From: Thermococcus sp.
GTDB lineage: Archaea > Methanobacteriota_B > Thermococci > Thermococcales > Thermococcaceae
Length of the DNA: 35,936 bases
Direction: 5' to 3'
Assembly: GCA_015523195.1 (NCBI GenBank)
Contig: WAKU01000095.1
Location: 1 to 35,936, forward strand
The notes beneath the pieces are model-generated. The model saw only the letters and a program-made list of their open reading frames with translations. It was not told the origin of the DNA and did not search any database. The position numbers and the translations under genes are program-made. This document shows positions 23,018 through 31,447 of this stretch, piece after piece (position 1 is the first letter of the stretch; each line of letters starts with the position of its first letter).

Positions 23018-24917
23018 ACCAGAAACGCCTTAGATGGAGCCTCATCTTGGCCAAATCAACGGCCCTCATCGTCTCGACCATCCAGTCGGGCAGATCCTTC
23101 CTCACGCTCCTCCAGAGGACGCGGTAGTCGAGGATAACTATGCTGCCCCTCTCCTCGGCCGAGCGGTGAACCCTCCCAGCCGCTTGAACCAGCTTCCTGT
23201 GGGCCGGCAGGTAATAGCCGTAGTAACGGCCCTTCCCCGGGAACTTCTTCTCGAAGTACCTTATCTGGGCCTGAACCCTCGGGGTTGGCCTCGCGTAGGG
23301 TATCCCGACGAGGATCACCCCGTTCATCTCGTCCCCGCTGTAGTCCTGCCCCTCGCTGTTCCTCCCACCCATGACCCCGAGGAGGACAGCACCGTTGGAC
23401 TTTGCATGGGCCTTGAACTGGGCAACCAAAAGATCGTTTTCTCTGGAGGACGCGCCCTGCTTCTCGACGAAGACGGCCTTCCCGGTTTCCTCAATGCGAA
23501 CCTTCAGGTTTGTCGAGAGAAGCCCCTGCAGAACCTCGTAAGAAGCTGCAAAAACCCCGACGTTTTTGGGGATTATCTTTACCGCCTCGACTATGTAGTC
23601 CGCCATCTTCCGGTAGAGTGCCAGGGAGCGCTCATCTCCTCTCGTCGAGACGTCCTTGGCAACCAAAACCTGTGCGTTTTCCCTCTTCACCATCCTCGGA
23701 AACTTCTTGAGGCGGGCCTTCTCAATGCCCATAACGTCGCGGAAGGCCTCAAGCGGTGTGAGTGTGCCGGAGGTGAAGACAGCTGAGTGCGTCTCCCTCA
23801 GGAAAGTGAGGGCCTTTGATGGGTCGAGGGCAACGAGTTCGAGGCTCAGACCGCGCTCCCTCGTGAGAAGGAAGAGGTAGTCGTCCCTGCCGATGAGGGA
23901 GAACCAGAGGAGAAGGAACTCGCCAGTTCTGCCGACGTAGGAGCGCGGTGGCTTTCCCTTCTCTATCCTGTCCTCCCTTATTGAATCGCCGACCGCGACC
24001 ATCTCGTTCAGGGTCTTGACGAGCCACCTCGGCGTTAAGCCGAGAACCTCGATGACGTGGGCGAAGACCTCTTCTGGCATTATGGGGACTTCATCGGTTT
24101 CCCTCTCGGCGAGCTTCTCCCGGTAGAGTATCTCAAGCCCCCTGCCGAATATGCTGAGGAAGTTCGCTATCTCGTGCTCGTTGTACTCTTCAGCTTCCTT
24201 GATGGCCCTGTTCACGGCGTTTATGCTCAGCCTGTCGCTCAAAGCTGAGATAGCCTGATCGGGAAGGTTGTGGGCCTCGTCGAAGACCACTATCAGGTCG
24301 GAGTAGTCGATGCCCAGCGAGCTTATCAAACTCTCCCTTATGCTCGGGTTGAGGGCGTACAGGTAGCTTGCCACTATAACGTCGGCCTTCTCGGCTATCT
24401 TCCTCGTCAGGTCGTAGGGGCAGAGTTCGAGGGTTTCCGCATAGCTCAGTATCTCGACCGGGTGACTCGGCTCCTGAAGGAAGAATCGGACCAATTCGTC
24501 AAACTCGGCCTTCTTCTTTTTCTCGTTCTCGTAGAAGGGGCACTTCCCGAGCTTCTTCAGGTTCTTGCAGACTACCATAGCCGTGTAGGCGTCGCTCGTG
24601 TACTCCCTCAGGTAGCTGTGGAGGCAGAGCTCCTTTCTGCTCCTCAGCTCGACACCTGAAACCGGGTTCTTGGCGTTTATCGCCTTCAGCTCCTCTATAA
24701 CGCGGTCCATCTGCCTGTGCGTCCTCGCGAGGTAGAGAACCTTGAGGCCGAGCTCTTTGGCAACGGGGAGAATTCCGGCCAGGACGCCTATCGTCTTTCC
24801 GAAGCCGGTTGGTGCTTCGATTATGGCGTTCTCTCCCCTCCCGGCAGATTCCCTAACGAGCTCGACGAAGTCAAGCTGGTGCTCCCTTGGTTCGTAGGGG
24901 AAGTAGTCACCCGTCAT
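23004..24917 (-). CDS. xpd: XPD/Rad3-family iron-sulfur DNA helicase
   Basis: A 637-residue superfamily 2 helicase. Walker A is IEAPTGFGKT (33-42) and Walker B is VVFDEAHNLP with the DEAH box at 213-216. The iron-sulfur domain shows four Cys at about 98, 117, 126 and 166 with spacing like archaeal XPD. The C-terminal helicase half contains FTSGTLTPLEAFRDVMG, VLLGVMGGRNSEGQDYSGDEM and LVQAAGRVHRSAEERG (motif VI). It unwinds DNA 5' to 3' in repair-related roles. The start ATG lies about 25 bases after TTAAAGG on the - strand. Archaeal XPD and DinG share this layout; XPD is the better fit. Confidence 0.93.
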   Translation of the reverse strand: MTGDYFPYEPREHQLDFVELVRESAGRGENAIIEAPTGFGKTIGVLAGILPVAKELGLKVLYLARTHRQMDRVIEELKAINAKNPVSGVELRSRKELCLHSYLREYTSDAYTAMVVCKNLKKLGKCPFYENEKKKKAEFDELVRFFLQEPSHPVEILSYAETLELCPYDLTRKIAEKADVIVASYLYALNPSIRESLISSLGIDYSDLIVVFDEAHNLPDQAISALSDRLSINAVNRAIKEAEEYNEHEIANFLSIFGRGLEILYREKLAERETDEVPIMPEEVFAHVIEVLGLTPRWLVKTLNEMVAVGDSIREDRIEKGKPPRSYVGRTGEFLLLWFSLIGRDDYLFLLTRERGLSLELVALDPSKALTFLRETHSAVFTSGTLTPLEAFRDVMGIEKARLKKFPRMVKRENAQVLVAKDVSTRGDERSLALYRKMADYIVEAVKIIPKNVGVFAASYEVLQGLLSTNLKVRIEETGKAVFVEKQGASSRENDLLVAQFKAHAKSNGAVLLGVMGGRNSEGQDYSGDEMNGVILVGIPYARPTPRVQAQIRYFEKKFPGKGRYYGYYLPAHRKLVQAAGRVHRSAEERGSIVILDYRVLWRSVRKDLPDWMVETMRAVDLAKMRLHLRRFWSKGL

Positions 24918-24938
24918 CTCACAACATCCCTCACTTTT

Positions 24939-24968
24939 CCTTTAACCCTTCCGGCCAAAGATTTTTAA
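24939..24968. promoter_or_regulatory. Divergent TATA elements between the XPD-family helicase and a small membrane protein
   Basis: On the - strand GTTAAAGG (24939-24946) serves the helicase start at 24917. On the + strand ATTTTTAA (24961-24968) precedes the start at 24999. The two back-to-back promoters lie within 30 bases. Confidence 0.5.
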
Positions 24969-24998
24969 CCTTGCCTGCCATCTGGTCTCGGGGAGAGC

Positions 24999-25361
24999 AT
25001 GCGTCTGAATGAAAGGACAGAACTAAACGTCGAGAAGTTCGCGGAGTACGTCTTAGAGGCCCTGATCCTCGGATGGTTCATGTACCTCTTCGCCTATCAG
25101 AATTATTTGCTTTACAACTGGCACAGGGGCCTGCGCCTCCCCTCTAAGGCCCCCTCCCTTCTCGTCGGTATCCTGAGCGCTGCGCTCTTCCTCTTCTACG
25201 GTTTTCGGCGCTCCATAGTGGTTGAAAGGGAGGAGCCAGCCCCCCCGATAGCCCAGAGGACTGGGGTCATAAAGGAACACGTTGGAGAGCTCGACGAGTT
25301 CGACGAACCCGAGGACTTCATCCCAGAGAGGGAAGAAAAGGTGGACATAGACGAGCTCTGA
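24999..25361 (+). CDS. Small membrane protein with acidic tail, 120 aa
   Basis: The ATG follows GGGGAGA. Two predicted membrane helices (about 17-36 and 52-66) are joined by a short loop. A charged, strongly acidic C-terminal tail (about 70-120; ELDEFDEPEDFIPEREEKVDIDEL) is probably cytoplasmic and disordered. No family was recognised. It is convergent with the M42 peptidase gene (22 bases apart), so they are unlikely to share an operon. Confidence 0.72.
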   Translation: MRLNERTELNVEKFAEYVLEALILGWFMYLFAYQNYLLYNWHRGLRLPSKAPSLLVGILSAALFLFYGFRRSIVVEREEPAPPIAQRTGVIKEHVGELDEFDEPEDFIPEREEKVDIDEL

Positions 25362-25382
25362 GGGCCTCGGGTTTTCTGAGGA

Positions 25383-26444
<1,062 letters not shown>

Positions 26445-27839
26445 TCAGATTTCCGTCTGAATGTGGGGTGAGGGATATTTAAGTTTTTCCAAAAGCGAGA
26501 CCAGTTCGTCAACGCTCAGACAGTCCGGGCAGTCCCGCTTGAAGCTCTTAGCCACCAGAAGATACTTTCTCTCCCCATCCCACGGGACGTTGTGGGCCTT
26601 GGCCATTAGCCTGCCGATTTCCCGGGGGCCGTCAACGTTCTTCTTCCACTTCGCCTCTATAAACGTTGCCTCCCTCTCCCTGGTGTTCACGGCGACGAGG
26701 TCTATCTCGTAGTTCCTCCCCCACTGGGGGCCTATTAAGTTAAAGGTCAGCAGTTTTCCGTTCAGATCCCTCAGAATATCCGCCACAACCCTCTCAAAAA
26801 CCCTGCCGAAGTAGTTGGAAAAATCGGCCTCCAGGGCCCTGAAGAAGGGACCGTAGTCCGAGGAATCTATAGCCGATTTCCACGGCTCAATCATGGAGAA
26901 CCAGAAGTTGAGGAAGTAGTCCCTTACGACGTACTTAGAGCGCCTTCCGCCGAAGACCGGCCCCTCGCGAGAGACCAGGCCGTAGTAGTTTTCGAGAGCC
27001 TCCAGGTATTTGCTTATGCTCCCCGGCTTCATACCCACCGCGTTGGCAATCTCCACCATCCTGTTTTTCCCAAGGGATATCGCCTTCAGTATTGAATAGT
27101 ACGTCCGGTATGCCTTTCCAAACTCGTCGAGTAGCAGGCCTTCCCCCTCGGACGTTATGAAGGAAGAGTACCTGACTGCGTCCTTCAGGAGCTCAAGGGA
27201 CGACTTGGGGCCAAAGAGTTCAATTAGCTCGTAGTACTTCGGGACTCCCCCAAAGATTCCGTAGAACAGAACCTTCTCCTCGGGATCATTAACGCCCAGA
27301 TCCGAGAGCATTTGAAAAACACACTTCGGCCGAAGGGGGTTAAGCTCCATGAAGAGAGTACTCCTGCCGTAGAGAGGTGCCTTCCGCTGGGCGAAGAGTT
27401 TCTTCATCATCCCCAGATACGAACCGGAGACTATCACGAGAAGCGGAAGCTCGCGATTTCTGTCTATAAACGCCTGCAGATCAAAGGCTATCGAGGGATT
27501 TATCCGAAGGACGTTCTGGAACTCGTCAAAGAAGACTGCGTCAACGTCGATCCGCTCGACATACCTGAGAAAATCCTGAAAATCTTTGAACCTTGGAGAA
27601 TAACCTAATTTAAGCTCGATTTCCCGAGAGAAGTCGTCCAGAAGAAGGCGCTCGCTCTTCACCGAGAAGAAGAAATTTAGATATTTTGCGTCCACTGAGG
27701 ATAAAAACTCCCGGACGAGTCTTGTTTTTCCCACCCTCCTTCTCCCGGTAATCGTCACCAAAACGAGCCCGGATCTGGAGAGGGTGAGCGCCTTCCTGAG
27801 GGCTTCAATCTCGTCCCGCCTGTTGTAGAACTTCATCAT
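26445..27839 (-). CDS. Archaeal ATPase with DUF234 C-terminal domain
   Basis: A 464-residue protein of the archaeal ATP-binding group (Arch_ATPase plus DUF234). Walker A is ITGRRRVGKTRLV (30-42), Walker B is VDAVFFDEFQNV (about 98-109) and the sensor region is LVIVSGSYLGMM. A helix-turn-helix segment (KNRMVEIANAVGMKPGSISKYLEAL) follows. The C-terminal DUF234 domain contains YEIDLVAVNTREREATFIEAKWKK, an acidic-x(n)-ExK pattern typical of PD-(D/E)xK nuclease folds. Family function is unknown. The ATG at 27839, or 27836, directly follows two palindromic boxes. It probably shares a transcript with the M42 peptidase. Confidence 0.9.
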   Translation of the reverse strand: MMKFYNRRDEIEALRKALTLSRSGLVLVTITGRRRVGKTRLVREFLSSVDAKYLNFFFSVKSERLLLDDFSREIELKLGYSPRFKDFQDFLRYVERIDVDAVFFDEFQNVLRINPSIAFDLQAFIDRNRELPLLVIVSGSYLGMMKKLFAQRKAPLYGRSTLFMELNPLRPKCVFQMLSDLGVNDPEEKVLFYGIFGGVPKYYELIELFGPKSSLELLKDAVRYSSFITSEGEGLLLDEFGKAYRTYYSILKAISLGKNRMVEIANAVGMKPGSISKYLEALENYYGLVSREGPVFGGRRSKYVVRDYFLNFWFSMIEPWKSAIDSSDYGPFFRALEADFSNYFGRVFERVVADILRDLNGKLLTFNLIGPQWGRNYEIDLVAVNTREREATFIEAKWKKNVDGPREIGRLMAKAHNVPWDGERKYLLVAKSFKRDCPDCLSVDELVSLLEKLKYPSPHIQTEI

Positions 27840-27872
27840 TATCCACCAACTGGATTATCCAGTAACTGGATA
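27840..27872. promoter_or_regulatory. Two tandem palindromic boxes at the start of the DUF234 ATPase gene
   Basis: The perfect palindrome TATCCAGTAACTGGATA (27856-27872; 8-bp arms, one central base) is followed by a diverged copy, TATCCACCAACTGGATT (27840-27856), matching at 14 of 17 positions. They abut and end immediately before the ATG, just downstream of an A/T-rich stretch that could be the TATA region. This is the layout of a repressor operator. Confidence 0.6.
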
Positions 27873-27883
27873 AAAAAACTTTG

Positions 27884-28480
27884 CTATGGGTAAATCCTCA
27901 CCCCCATCGCCCTCTCGCCGTTGTCGTAGATCTCGCGGATTTTGAAGAGGTACGCTGGTGTTTTCCTCCAGTCCCTCGGCTTATCCGGGCGGTGAAACGT
28001 GTCGTGGACGGCGTTGGTGTACTCCCAAACTTCATCGTCCTCGTGAACCTCGACCTCACAGCGAACCTCGTAGGAGGTGCTTGGTGGGGTGAAGAAGAGT
28101 ATTGTCGCTTCTCTGCTTCCGGAGGTAACGTTCCTCCACGTGTGCCTCTTCGCGAGCTCAAGGGAGACGAACTTCGTGAAGTCTATCTTTTCGCGGACGT
28201 AGATCTCGTTCAGGAGGAACTCAAGGGCCCTCCTCGGGTTGTAGGGCCTCCTCAGCTCTTCCCTTAGCTTTCCTATCGTCTCTGACAAGAACTCCTCGCG
28301 GTGGATGAAGCCGATTCCCTTTATCGAGCCGTTTGCTCCAGCTTCACCGCAGGTTATTATCGCCGCGTTGTGTCTGGTAAAGCCTATTAGAGCCTCCGGC
28401 CCGAACTTCCCCTCGGCGAGCTTCTTTATTCCAGCCACCCTCTCCTCGAAGGCGTAGCGGATGAACTCCTCTGGTAGCAT
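27884..28480 (-). CDS. Unknown soluble protein, 198 aa
   Basis: The start is ATG at 28480, eight bases after GGTGG; the frame is open further upstream only into the divergent gene. The protein is mixed alpha/beta and soluble with no recognised motif. Notable stretches are EALIGFTRHNAAIITCGEAGANGSIKGIGF (about 29-58) and HTWRNVTSGSREATILFFTPPSTSYEVRCEVEVHED, the latter strand-rich. It is divergent from sfsA. It ends 44 bases before the ATPase gene; that gap holds the palindromic boxes. Confidence 0.72.
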   Translation of the reverse strand: MLPEEFIRYAFEERVAGIKKLAEGKFGPEALIGFTRHNAAIITCGEAGANGSIKGIGFIHREEFLSETIGKLREELRRPYNPRRALEFLLNEIYVREKIDFTKFVSLELAKRHTWRNVTSGSREATILFFTPPSTSYEVRCEVEVHEDDEVWEYTNAVHDTFHRPDKPRDWRKTPAYLFKIREIYDNGERAMGVRIYP

Positions 28481-28508
28481 CGAACCACCGCTTAAGATTG
28501 CCCCAAAG

Positions 28509-28515
28509 TTAAAAA
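28509..28515 (+). promoter_or_regulatory. TATA box of sfsA
   Basis: TTAAAAA is centred about 27 bases before the ATG at 28539. No ribosome binding site is seen, so a leaderless transcript is likely. Confidence 0.5.
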
Positions 28516-28538
28516 CGCCTTTCGGTCTAATGCCAACC

Positions 28539-29252
28539 ATGGGAAAGCCGATCCTGCTGAAGCTGAAGACCGTTCCATGCACCTTCATCGAGAGGCTCAA
28601 CCGCTTCGTGGCCTTAGTTGATGTAAACGGGGAAATCAAAAGGGCCCTCGTCACGAACACTGGTCGCTTGGAGGAGTTCATGGTTCCGGGAAGGAAGGCT
28701 TTTTGCCTCCCGAAAACCGGCGGAAAGACGGACTTCGTTCTGGTCGCTTTCGAGGATCTCGAAGGCAGGGGGGCGATAATAGACACGAGAACTCAAGCCA
28801 AAGCCTTCGAGAGAGCCGTTGAGCTCGGATTGATTCCCTGGCTGAGCGGCTGCAGGATAAAGCGGAAGGAGGTAACCGTCGGAAAATCCCGCCTCGATTA
28901 TCTGTTCGAGTGTCCAGATGGTGAAATCTACGCCGAGATGAAGAGCGCCGTTTTGAGGGGAGGAAAACGAGGAGAGTACGCGATGTACCCGGACTGTCCA
29001 TCGACGAGGGGGCAGAAGCACATAAGGGAGCTGATAAGTCTGAGAAAGGCCGGAAGAAGGGCGATGATATTCTTCATCGGCGCTATGCCCGGTGTCGAGA
29101 AGTTCAAGCCCTACGAGAGGGGCGATCCGGAGATAGCGAGGCTTTTGAGGGAGGCGGAAAGGGCAGGCGTTGAAATCCACGCCCTGAGCATCTCACTGCT
29201 TCCCAGTGGAGAAGTGGTCGTTGAGAGACCGGAACTGGAGATCGAGGTTTAG
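28539..29252 (+). CDS. sfsA: SfsA family nuclease-fold protein
   Basis: A 237-residue SfsA protein. The start is taken as the ATG of MGKPILLKLK (28539), about 27 bases after the TATA element; an ATG nine bases upstream is possible. The N-terminal OB-like part (FIERLNRFVALVDVNGE, ALVTNTGRLEEFMVPG) is followed by the PD-(D/E)xK-like domain: SRLDYLFECPDGEIYAEMKSAVLRG contains the acidic-x(n)-ExK core, and YPDCPSTRGQKHIRELISL is a family signature. Bacterial SfsA was named for sugar fermentation stimulation and binds or cuts nucleic acids; the archaeal role is not established. The length is standard. Confidence 0.95.
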   Translation: MGKPILLKLKTVPCTFIERLNRFVALVDVNGEIKRALVTNTGRLEEFMVPGRKAFCLPKTGGKTDFVLVAFEDLEGRGAIIDTRTQAKAFERAVELGLIPWLSGCRIKRKEVTVGKSRLDYLFECPDGEIYAEMKSAVLRGGKRGEYAMYPDCPSTRGQKHIRELISLRKAGRRAMIFFIGAMPGVEKFKPYERGDPEIARLLREAERAGVEIHALSISLLPSGEVVVERPELEIEV

Positions 29253-29398
29253 ATCGCCTTAACCCTTCTTGAGACCTTTGGCCTGGGCTTGTAGAGTATC
29301 TTGCTGCCGCAGTAGGGGCAGCGGACTTCCCTCGTGGTTTCGAGGTCGAGCTCGACCTCCCTTCCACATTTGGCACAGCGGTAAACCGCCTTCACCAT
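29249..29398 (-). CDS. rpoP: DNA-directed RNA polymerase subunit P (Rpb12-like)
   Basis: A 49-residue zinc-ribbon subunit of archaeal RNA polymerase. CAKCG (8-12) and CPYCG (27-31) form the zinc site. The basic tail PRPKVSRRVKAI follows, as in Rpb12/RpoP. The start ATG at 29398 follows AGGTGAAAGGC. It lies 23 bases after the rpl37ae stop, an arrangement common in archaea, so the two are probably co-transcribed. The 3' end overlaps the convergent sfsA end by four bases. Confidence 0.95.
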   Translation of the reverse strand: MVKAVYRCAKCGREVELDLETTREVRCPYCGSKILYKPRPKVSRRVKAI

Positions 29399-29421
29399 GC
29401 CTTTCACCTCAAAATTTGGGG

Positions 29422-29682
29422 TCAGGCCTTGGAGGCCGTTACGCGCTTGGCAACCCTTCCGGCCGGCGTGGCGGGCAGGTAGGCCCCACCTGCGAAGGTT
29501 GCACCGCACTTCTGGCACTGCCATATCCCGGTGCTTATTCTCTTGACCGCCCTTCTTCCGCAGACGGGGCAGACGTGCTTCTGCTTCATCCTGGCCTCAA
29601 CGGCCGCGACCCTTCTCCTGATCTTGAGACCGTACCTGGTTCCAAACCTCCCAGCGGAACCAACCTTTGCAGTCCTTCCCAT
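29422..29682 (-). CDS. rpl37ae: 50S ribosomal protein L37Ae (eL43)
   Basis: An 86-residue zinc-containing ribosomal protein. [24 protein letters not shown] is the typical N-terminus. CPVCG and CQKCG at about 37-41 and 55-59 bind zinc. The start ATG at 29682 follows GGGGTGATGA; two upstream ATG codons are within or beside that site. A TATA box lies at 29737-29746 on the - strand. The gene is followed by rpoP. Confidence 0.96.
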   Translation of the reverse strand: MGRTAKVGSAGRFGTRYGLKIRRRVAAVEARMKQKHVCPVCGRRAVKRISTGIWQCQKCGATFAGGAYLPATPAGRVAKRVTASKA

Positions 29683-29736
29683 GATCATCACCCCTGAGTT
29701 ATCGATTCATGAGACTGTTGGCTTTTTTCGGGGACG

Positions 29737-29746
29737 TTTTATAAAC
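29737..29746 (-). promoter_or_regulatory. TATA box of rpl37ae-rpoP
   Basis: GGTTTATAAA-type element on the - strand, about 55-65 bases before the rpl37ae start, with a GGGGTGATGA ribosome binding site between. Confidence 0.55.
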
Positions 29747-29804
29747 CTTTGCCCCTCCACTCATTAACGCCCCGAAACTGCCTCGGCCGGCAGGGCCAAT
29801 TGGA

Positions 29805-29813
29805 TTTTTATAT
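29805..29813 (+). promoter_or_regulatory. TATA box of the MoaD/ThiS-like gene
   Basis: TTTTTATAT lies about 25-30 bases upstream of the GAGGTGGTGA ribosome binding site and GTG starts of the small sulfur-carrier gene. Confidence 0.55.
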
Positions 29814-29843
29814 CGTGCGGCGGAAACGTCTGAGGTGGTGAAG

Positions 29844-30047
29844 GTGATAGAGGTAAAGGTCGTTGGAAGGGGGGTTGAGATGGAGCTTGAATGGAGGAGG
29901 GGAATGCTCGTCAAGGACGTCCTCAGAGAGGTCGGCTTCAACACCGAAAGCGCTATAGCGAAGGTGAACGGCAGGGTCGCCGTTGAGGACGAGGCGGTGA
30001 ACGATGGGGACAGGGTTGAGGTAATCCCCGTTGTCTCGGGGGGATGA
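29844..30047 (+). CDS. MoaD/ThiS-family sulfur-carrier protein (ubiquitin-like)
   Basis: A beta-grasp protein of about 67 residues ending in VIPVVSGG. The C-terminal Gly-Gly is where the partner E1-like enzyme forms the adenylate and thiocarboxylate. IEVKVVGRG, VKDVLREVGFNTESAIAKVNGRVA and VNDGDRVEVIPVVSGG follow the family fold. GTG at 29844 is preferred because GGTGGTGA precedes it; the in-frame GTGs at 29835 and 29838 lie in that site. Such proteins deliver sulfur for molybdopterin/tungstopterin, thiamine or tRNA thiolation; which one cannot be told here. Confidence 0.85.
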   Translation: MIEVKVVGRGVEMELEWRRGMLVKDVLREVGFNTESAIAKVNGRVAVEDEAVNDGDRVEVIPVVSGG

Positions 30048-30133
30048 GTTTACGACTATCAACGATATCAACATTGGCGTTAAGCGAAATCCTTTTAAGG
30101 AGATGCGCACCAAAACCACTCAGGTGAACCCAC

Positions 30134-30349
30134 ATGAAGGGCAGAATAAACCTGTTAAAAAGAAAGCTTGACGTTGTCAAGAAGCAGAAGGAGTACCTGA
30201 TCCTTGAGGAGGCGAAGCTCGTCAGGATGTCGAGGCAGAAGAAGGCCGTCTCCAGAAAGCTCGATAAAATTCGCAGGGAGAAGTTCCAGGTTCTCGCGGA
30301 GGAGGCAAAGCTTCTGAGGGTTATAAGGCAGAGCAACAGCCCCGCATGA
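30134..30349 (+). CDS. Small basic coiled-coil protein, 71 aa
   Basis: The ATG follows AGGTGA with an eight-base spacing; a CTTTTAAGG element (30090-30098) lies upstream. About a third of the residues are Lys or Arg. The sequence has two related halves, KQKEYLILEEAKLVRMSRQKK and REKFQVLAEEAKLLRVIRQSN, an internal repeat of one helical unit (EEAKL-x-R-x-x-RQ). No family was recognised. It lies immediately upstream of the translation operon and is probably a nucleic-acid- or ribosome-binding protein, which is inference. Confidence 0.7.
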   Translation: MKGRINLLKRKLDVVKKQKEYLILEEAKLVRMSRQKKAVSRKLDKIRREKFQVLAEEAKLLRVIRQSNSPA

Positions 30350-30350
30350 G

Positions 30351-30358
30351 TTTTTCTT
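30351..30358 (+). terminator. T-rich stop after the small basic protein gene
   Basis: TTTTTCTTT directly follows the stop; T-runs of this kind can end archaeal transcripts without a hairpin. Confidence 0.35.
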
Positions 30359-30381
30359 TCCCCCGATTTCCATTGCCAAAG

Positions 30382-30390
30382 CTTAATAAA
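30382..30390 (+). promoter_or_regulatory. TATA box of the aIF2-alpha operon
   Basis: CTTAATAAA lies about 45-50 bases before the ATG at 30436, with GAGAGGTGG ahead of the start. Confidence 0.5.
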
Positions 30391-30435
30391 GTCTCTTCTG
30401 TAGACTCTTCAGGACAAAGTTGAGAGGTGGTTTTA

Positions 30436-31263
30436 ATGCCCAAGAAGGCCAAGGAGTACCCTGAGGAGGGTGAGTTCGTCATAGCGACCGTTAAGAACAT
30501 TCATCCCTACGGTGCTTTCCTCAAACTTGACGAGTACCCCGGGAAGGAGGGCTTCATGCACATAAGCGAGGTCGCACCGACGTGGGTCAAGAACATCAGG
30601 GACTACATCAAGGAGGGCCAGAAGATAGTCGCCAAGGTCATCCGCGTTGACCCGAGTAAGGGGCACATCGATTTGAGCCTGAAGCGCGTCAACCAGCAGC
30701 AGAGGAAGGCCAAGCTCCAGGAGTACAAGCGCGCCCAGAAAGCCGAGAACCTCCTCAACATGGCGGCGGAGAAGCTCGGGAAGAGATTCGAGACGGCCTG
30801 GAGGGAGGTCTGGGTTCCCCTTGAGGAGGAGTACGGGGAGGTCTATGCGGCATTTGAAGACGCCGCCCAGAACGGAATCGATGTCCTGAAGGGCCTCATA
30901 AGCGACGAGTGGATCGAGGCGCTGAAGCCCATAATCGAGGCCTACGTCGAGGTCCCGACGGTAACGATAGACGCGGAGTTCGAGATAACGGTCCCAAGTT
31001 CGAACGGCGTTGAGGTGATAAGAAACGCCCTGATCCGCGCGCGGGACAGGGCCAACGAGGAAGCCGAGGTCGAGGTCAGGTTCACTTACCAGGGCGCCCC
31101 GCGCTACAGGATAGACATCAGCGCGCCGGACTACTACAAGGCCGAGGAGGTTCTCGAAAGCATTGCCGACGAGATTCTCCGAGTTATCAAGGAAGCCGGC
31201 GGGGATGCCACCCTCATAAGGAAGGAGAAGCGCATCAGGAAGATCAAGAAGAGGGGTGGCTGA
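30436..31263 (+). CDS. Translation initiation factor aIF2 subunit alpha
   Basis: A 275-residue protein, the standard length of archaeal eIF2-alpha. An N-terminal S1 domain (about 10-85: EGEFVIATVKNIHPYGAFLKLDEYPGKEGFMHISEV and VDPSKGHIDLSLKRVN) binds RNA. A helical middle domain and a C-terminal alpha/beta domain (VTIDAEFEITVPSSNGVEVIRNAL) contact the gamma subunit. With beta and gamma it delivers initiator tRNA. The ATG at 30436 follows GAGGTGG; an upstream in-frame GTG is inside that site. It overlaps nop10 by one base, a conserved archaeal arrangement. Confidence 0.97.
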   Translation: MPKKAKEYPEEGEFVIATVKNIHPYGAFLKLDEYPGKEGFMHISEVAPTWVKNIRDYIKEGQKIVAKVIRVDPSKGHIDLSLKRVNQQQRKAKLQEYKRAQKAENLLNMAAEKLGKRFETAWREVWVPLEEEYGEVYAAFEDAAQNGIDVLKGLISDEWIEALKPIIEAYVEVPTVTIDAEFEITVPSSNGVEVIRNALIRARDRANEEAEVEVRFTYQGAPRYRIDISAPDYYKAEEVLESIADEILRVIKEAGGDATLIRKEKRIRKIKKRGG

Positions 31264-31445
31264 TGCACTTCAGGATAAGGAAGTGCCCGGTCTGCGGGAG
31301 GTACACCCTGAAGGAAGTCTGCCCCGTCTGCGGGGCCAAGACCAAGGTAGCCCATCCCCCGCGCTTTTCGCCTGAGGATCCCTACGGGGAGTACAGGCGG
31401 AGGCTCAAGAGGGAGCAGCTGGGCATAGTGAATAGGGGTGATTGA
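31263..31445 (+). CDS. nop10: H/ACA ribonucleoprotein protein Nop10
   Basis: A 60-residue protein. The zinc ribbon is CPVCG (8-12) and CPVCG (20-24), followed by PPRFSPEDPYGEYRRRLKRE, the conserved Nop10 segment that contacts Cbf5. It is an essential part of the RNA-guided pseudouridine synthase complex. The start shares a base with the aIF2-alpha stop, and the stop lies just before the PAC2 gene, forming the common archaeal aif2a-nop10-PAC2 operon. Confidence 0.97.
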   Translation: MHFRIRKCPVCGRYTLKEVCPVCGAKTKVAHPPRFSPEDPYGEYRRRLKREQLGIVNRGD

Positions 31446-31447
31446 AG

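Noticed and set aside
28481-28786. Longer N-terminus for the 198-residue protein at 27884
   Set aside because: It runs across the divergent promoter and into sfsA, and the ATG at 28480 has GGTGG upstream.
29718-29728. T-run upstream of rpl37ae as a terminator
   Set aside because: No + strand gene ends there (sfsA ends at 29252), so there is nothing for it to terminate; the neighbouring TATA box explains the A/T-rich patch.
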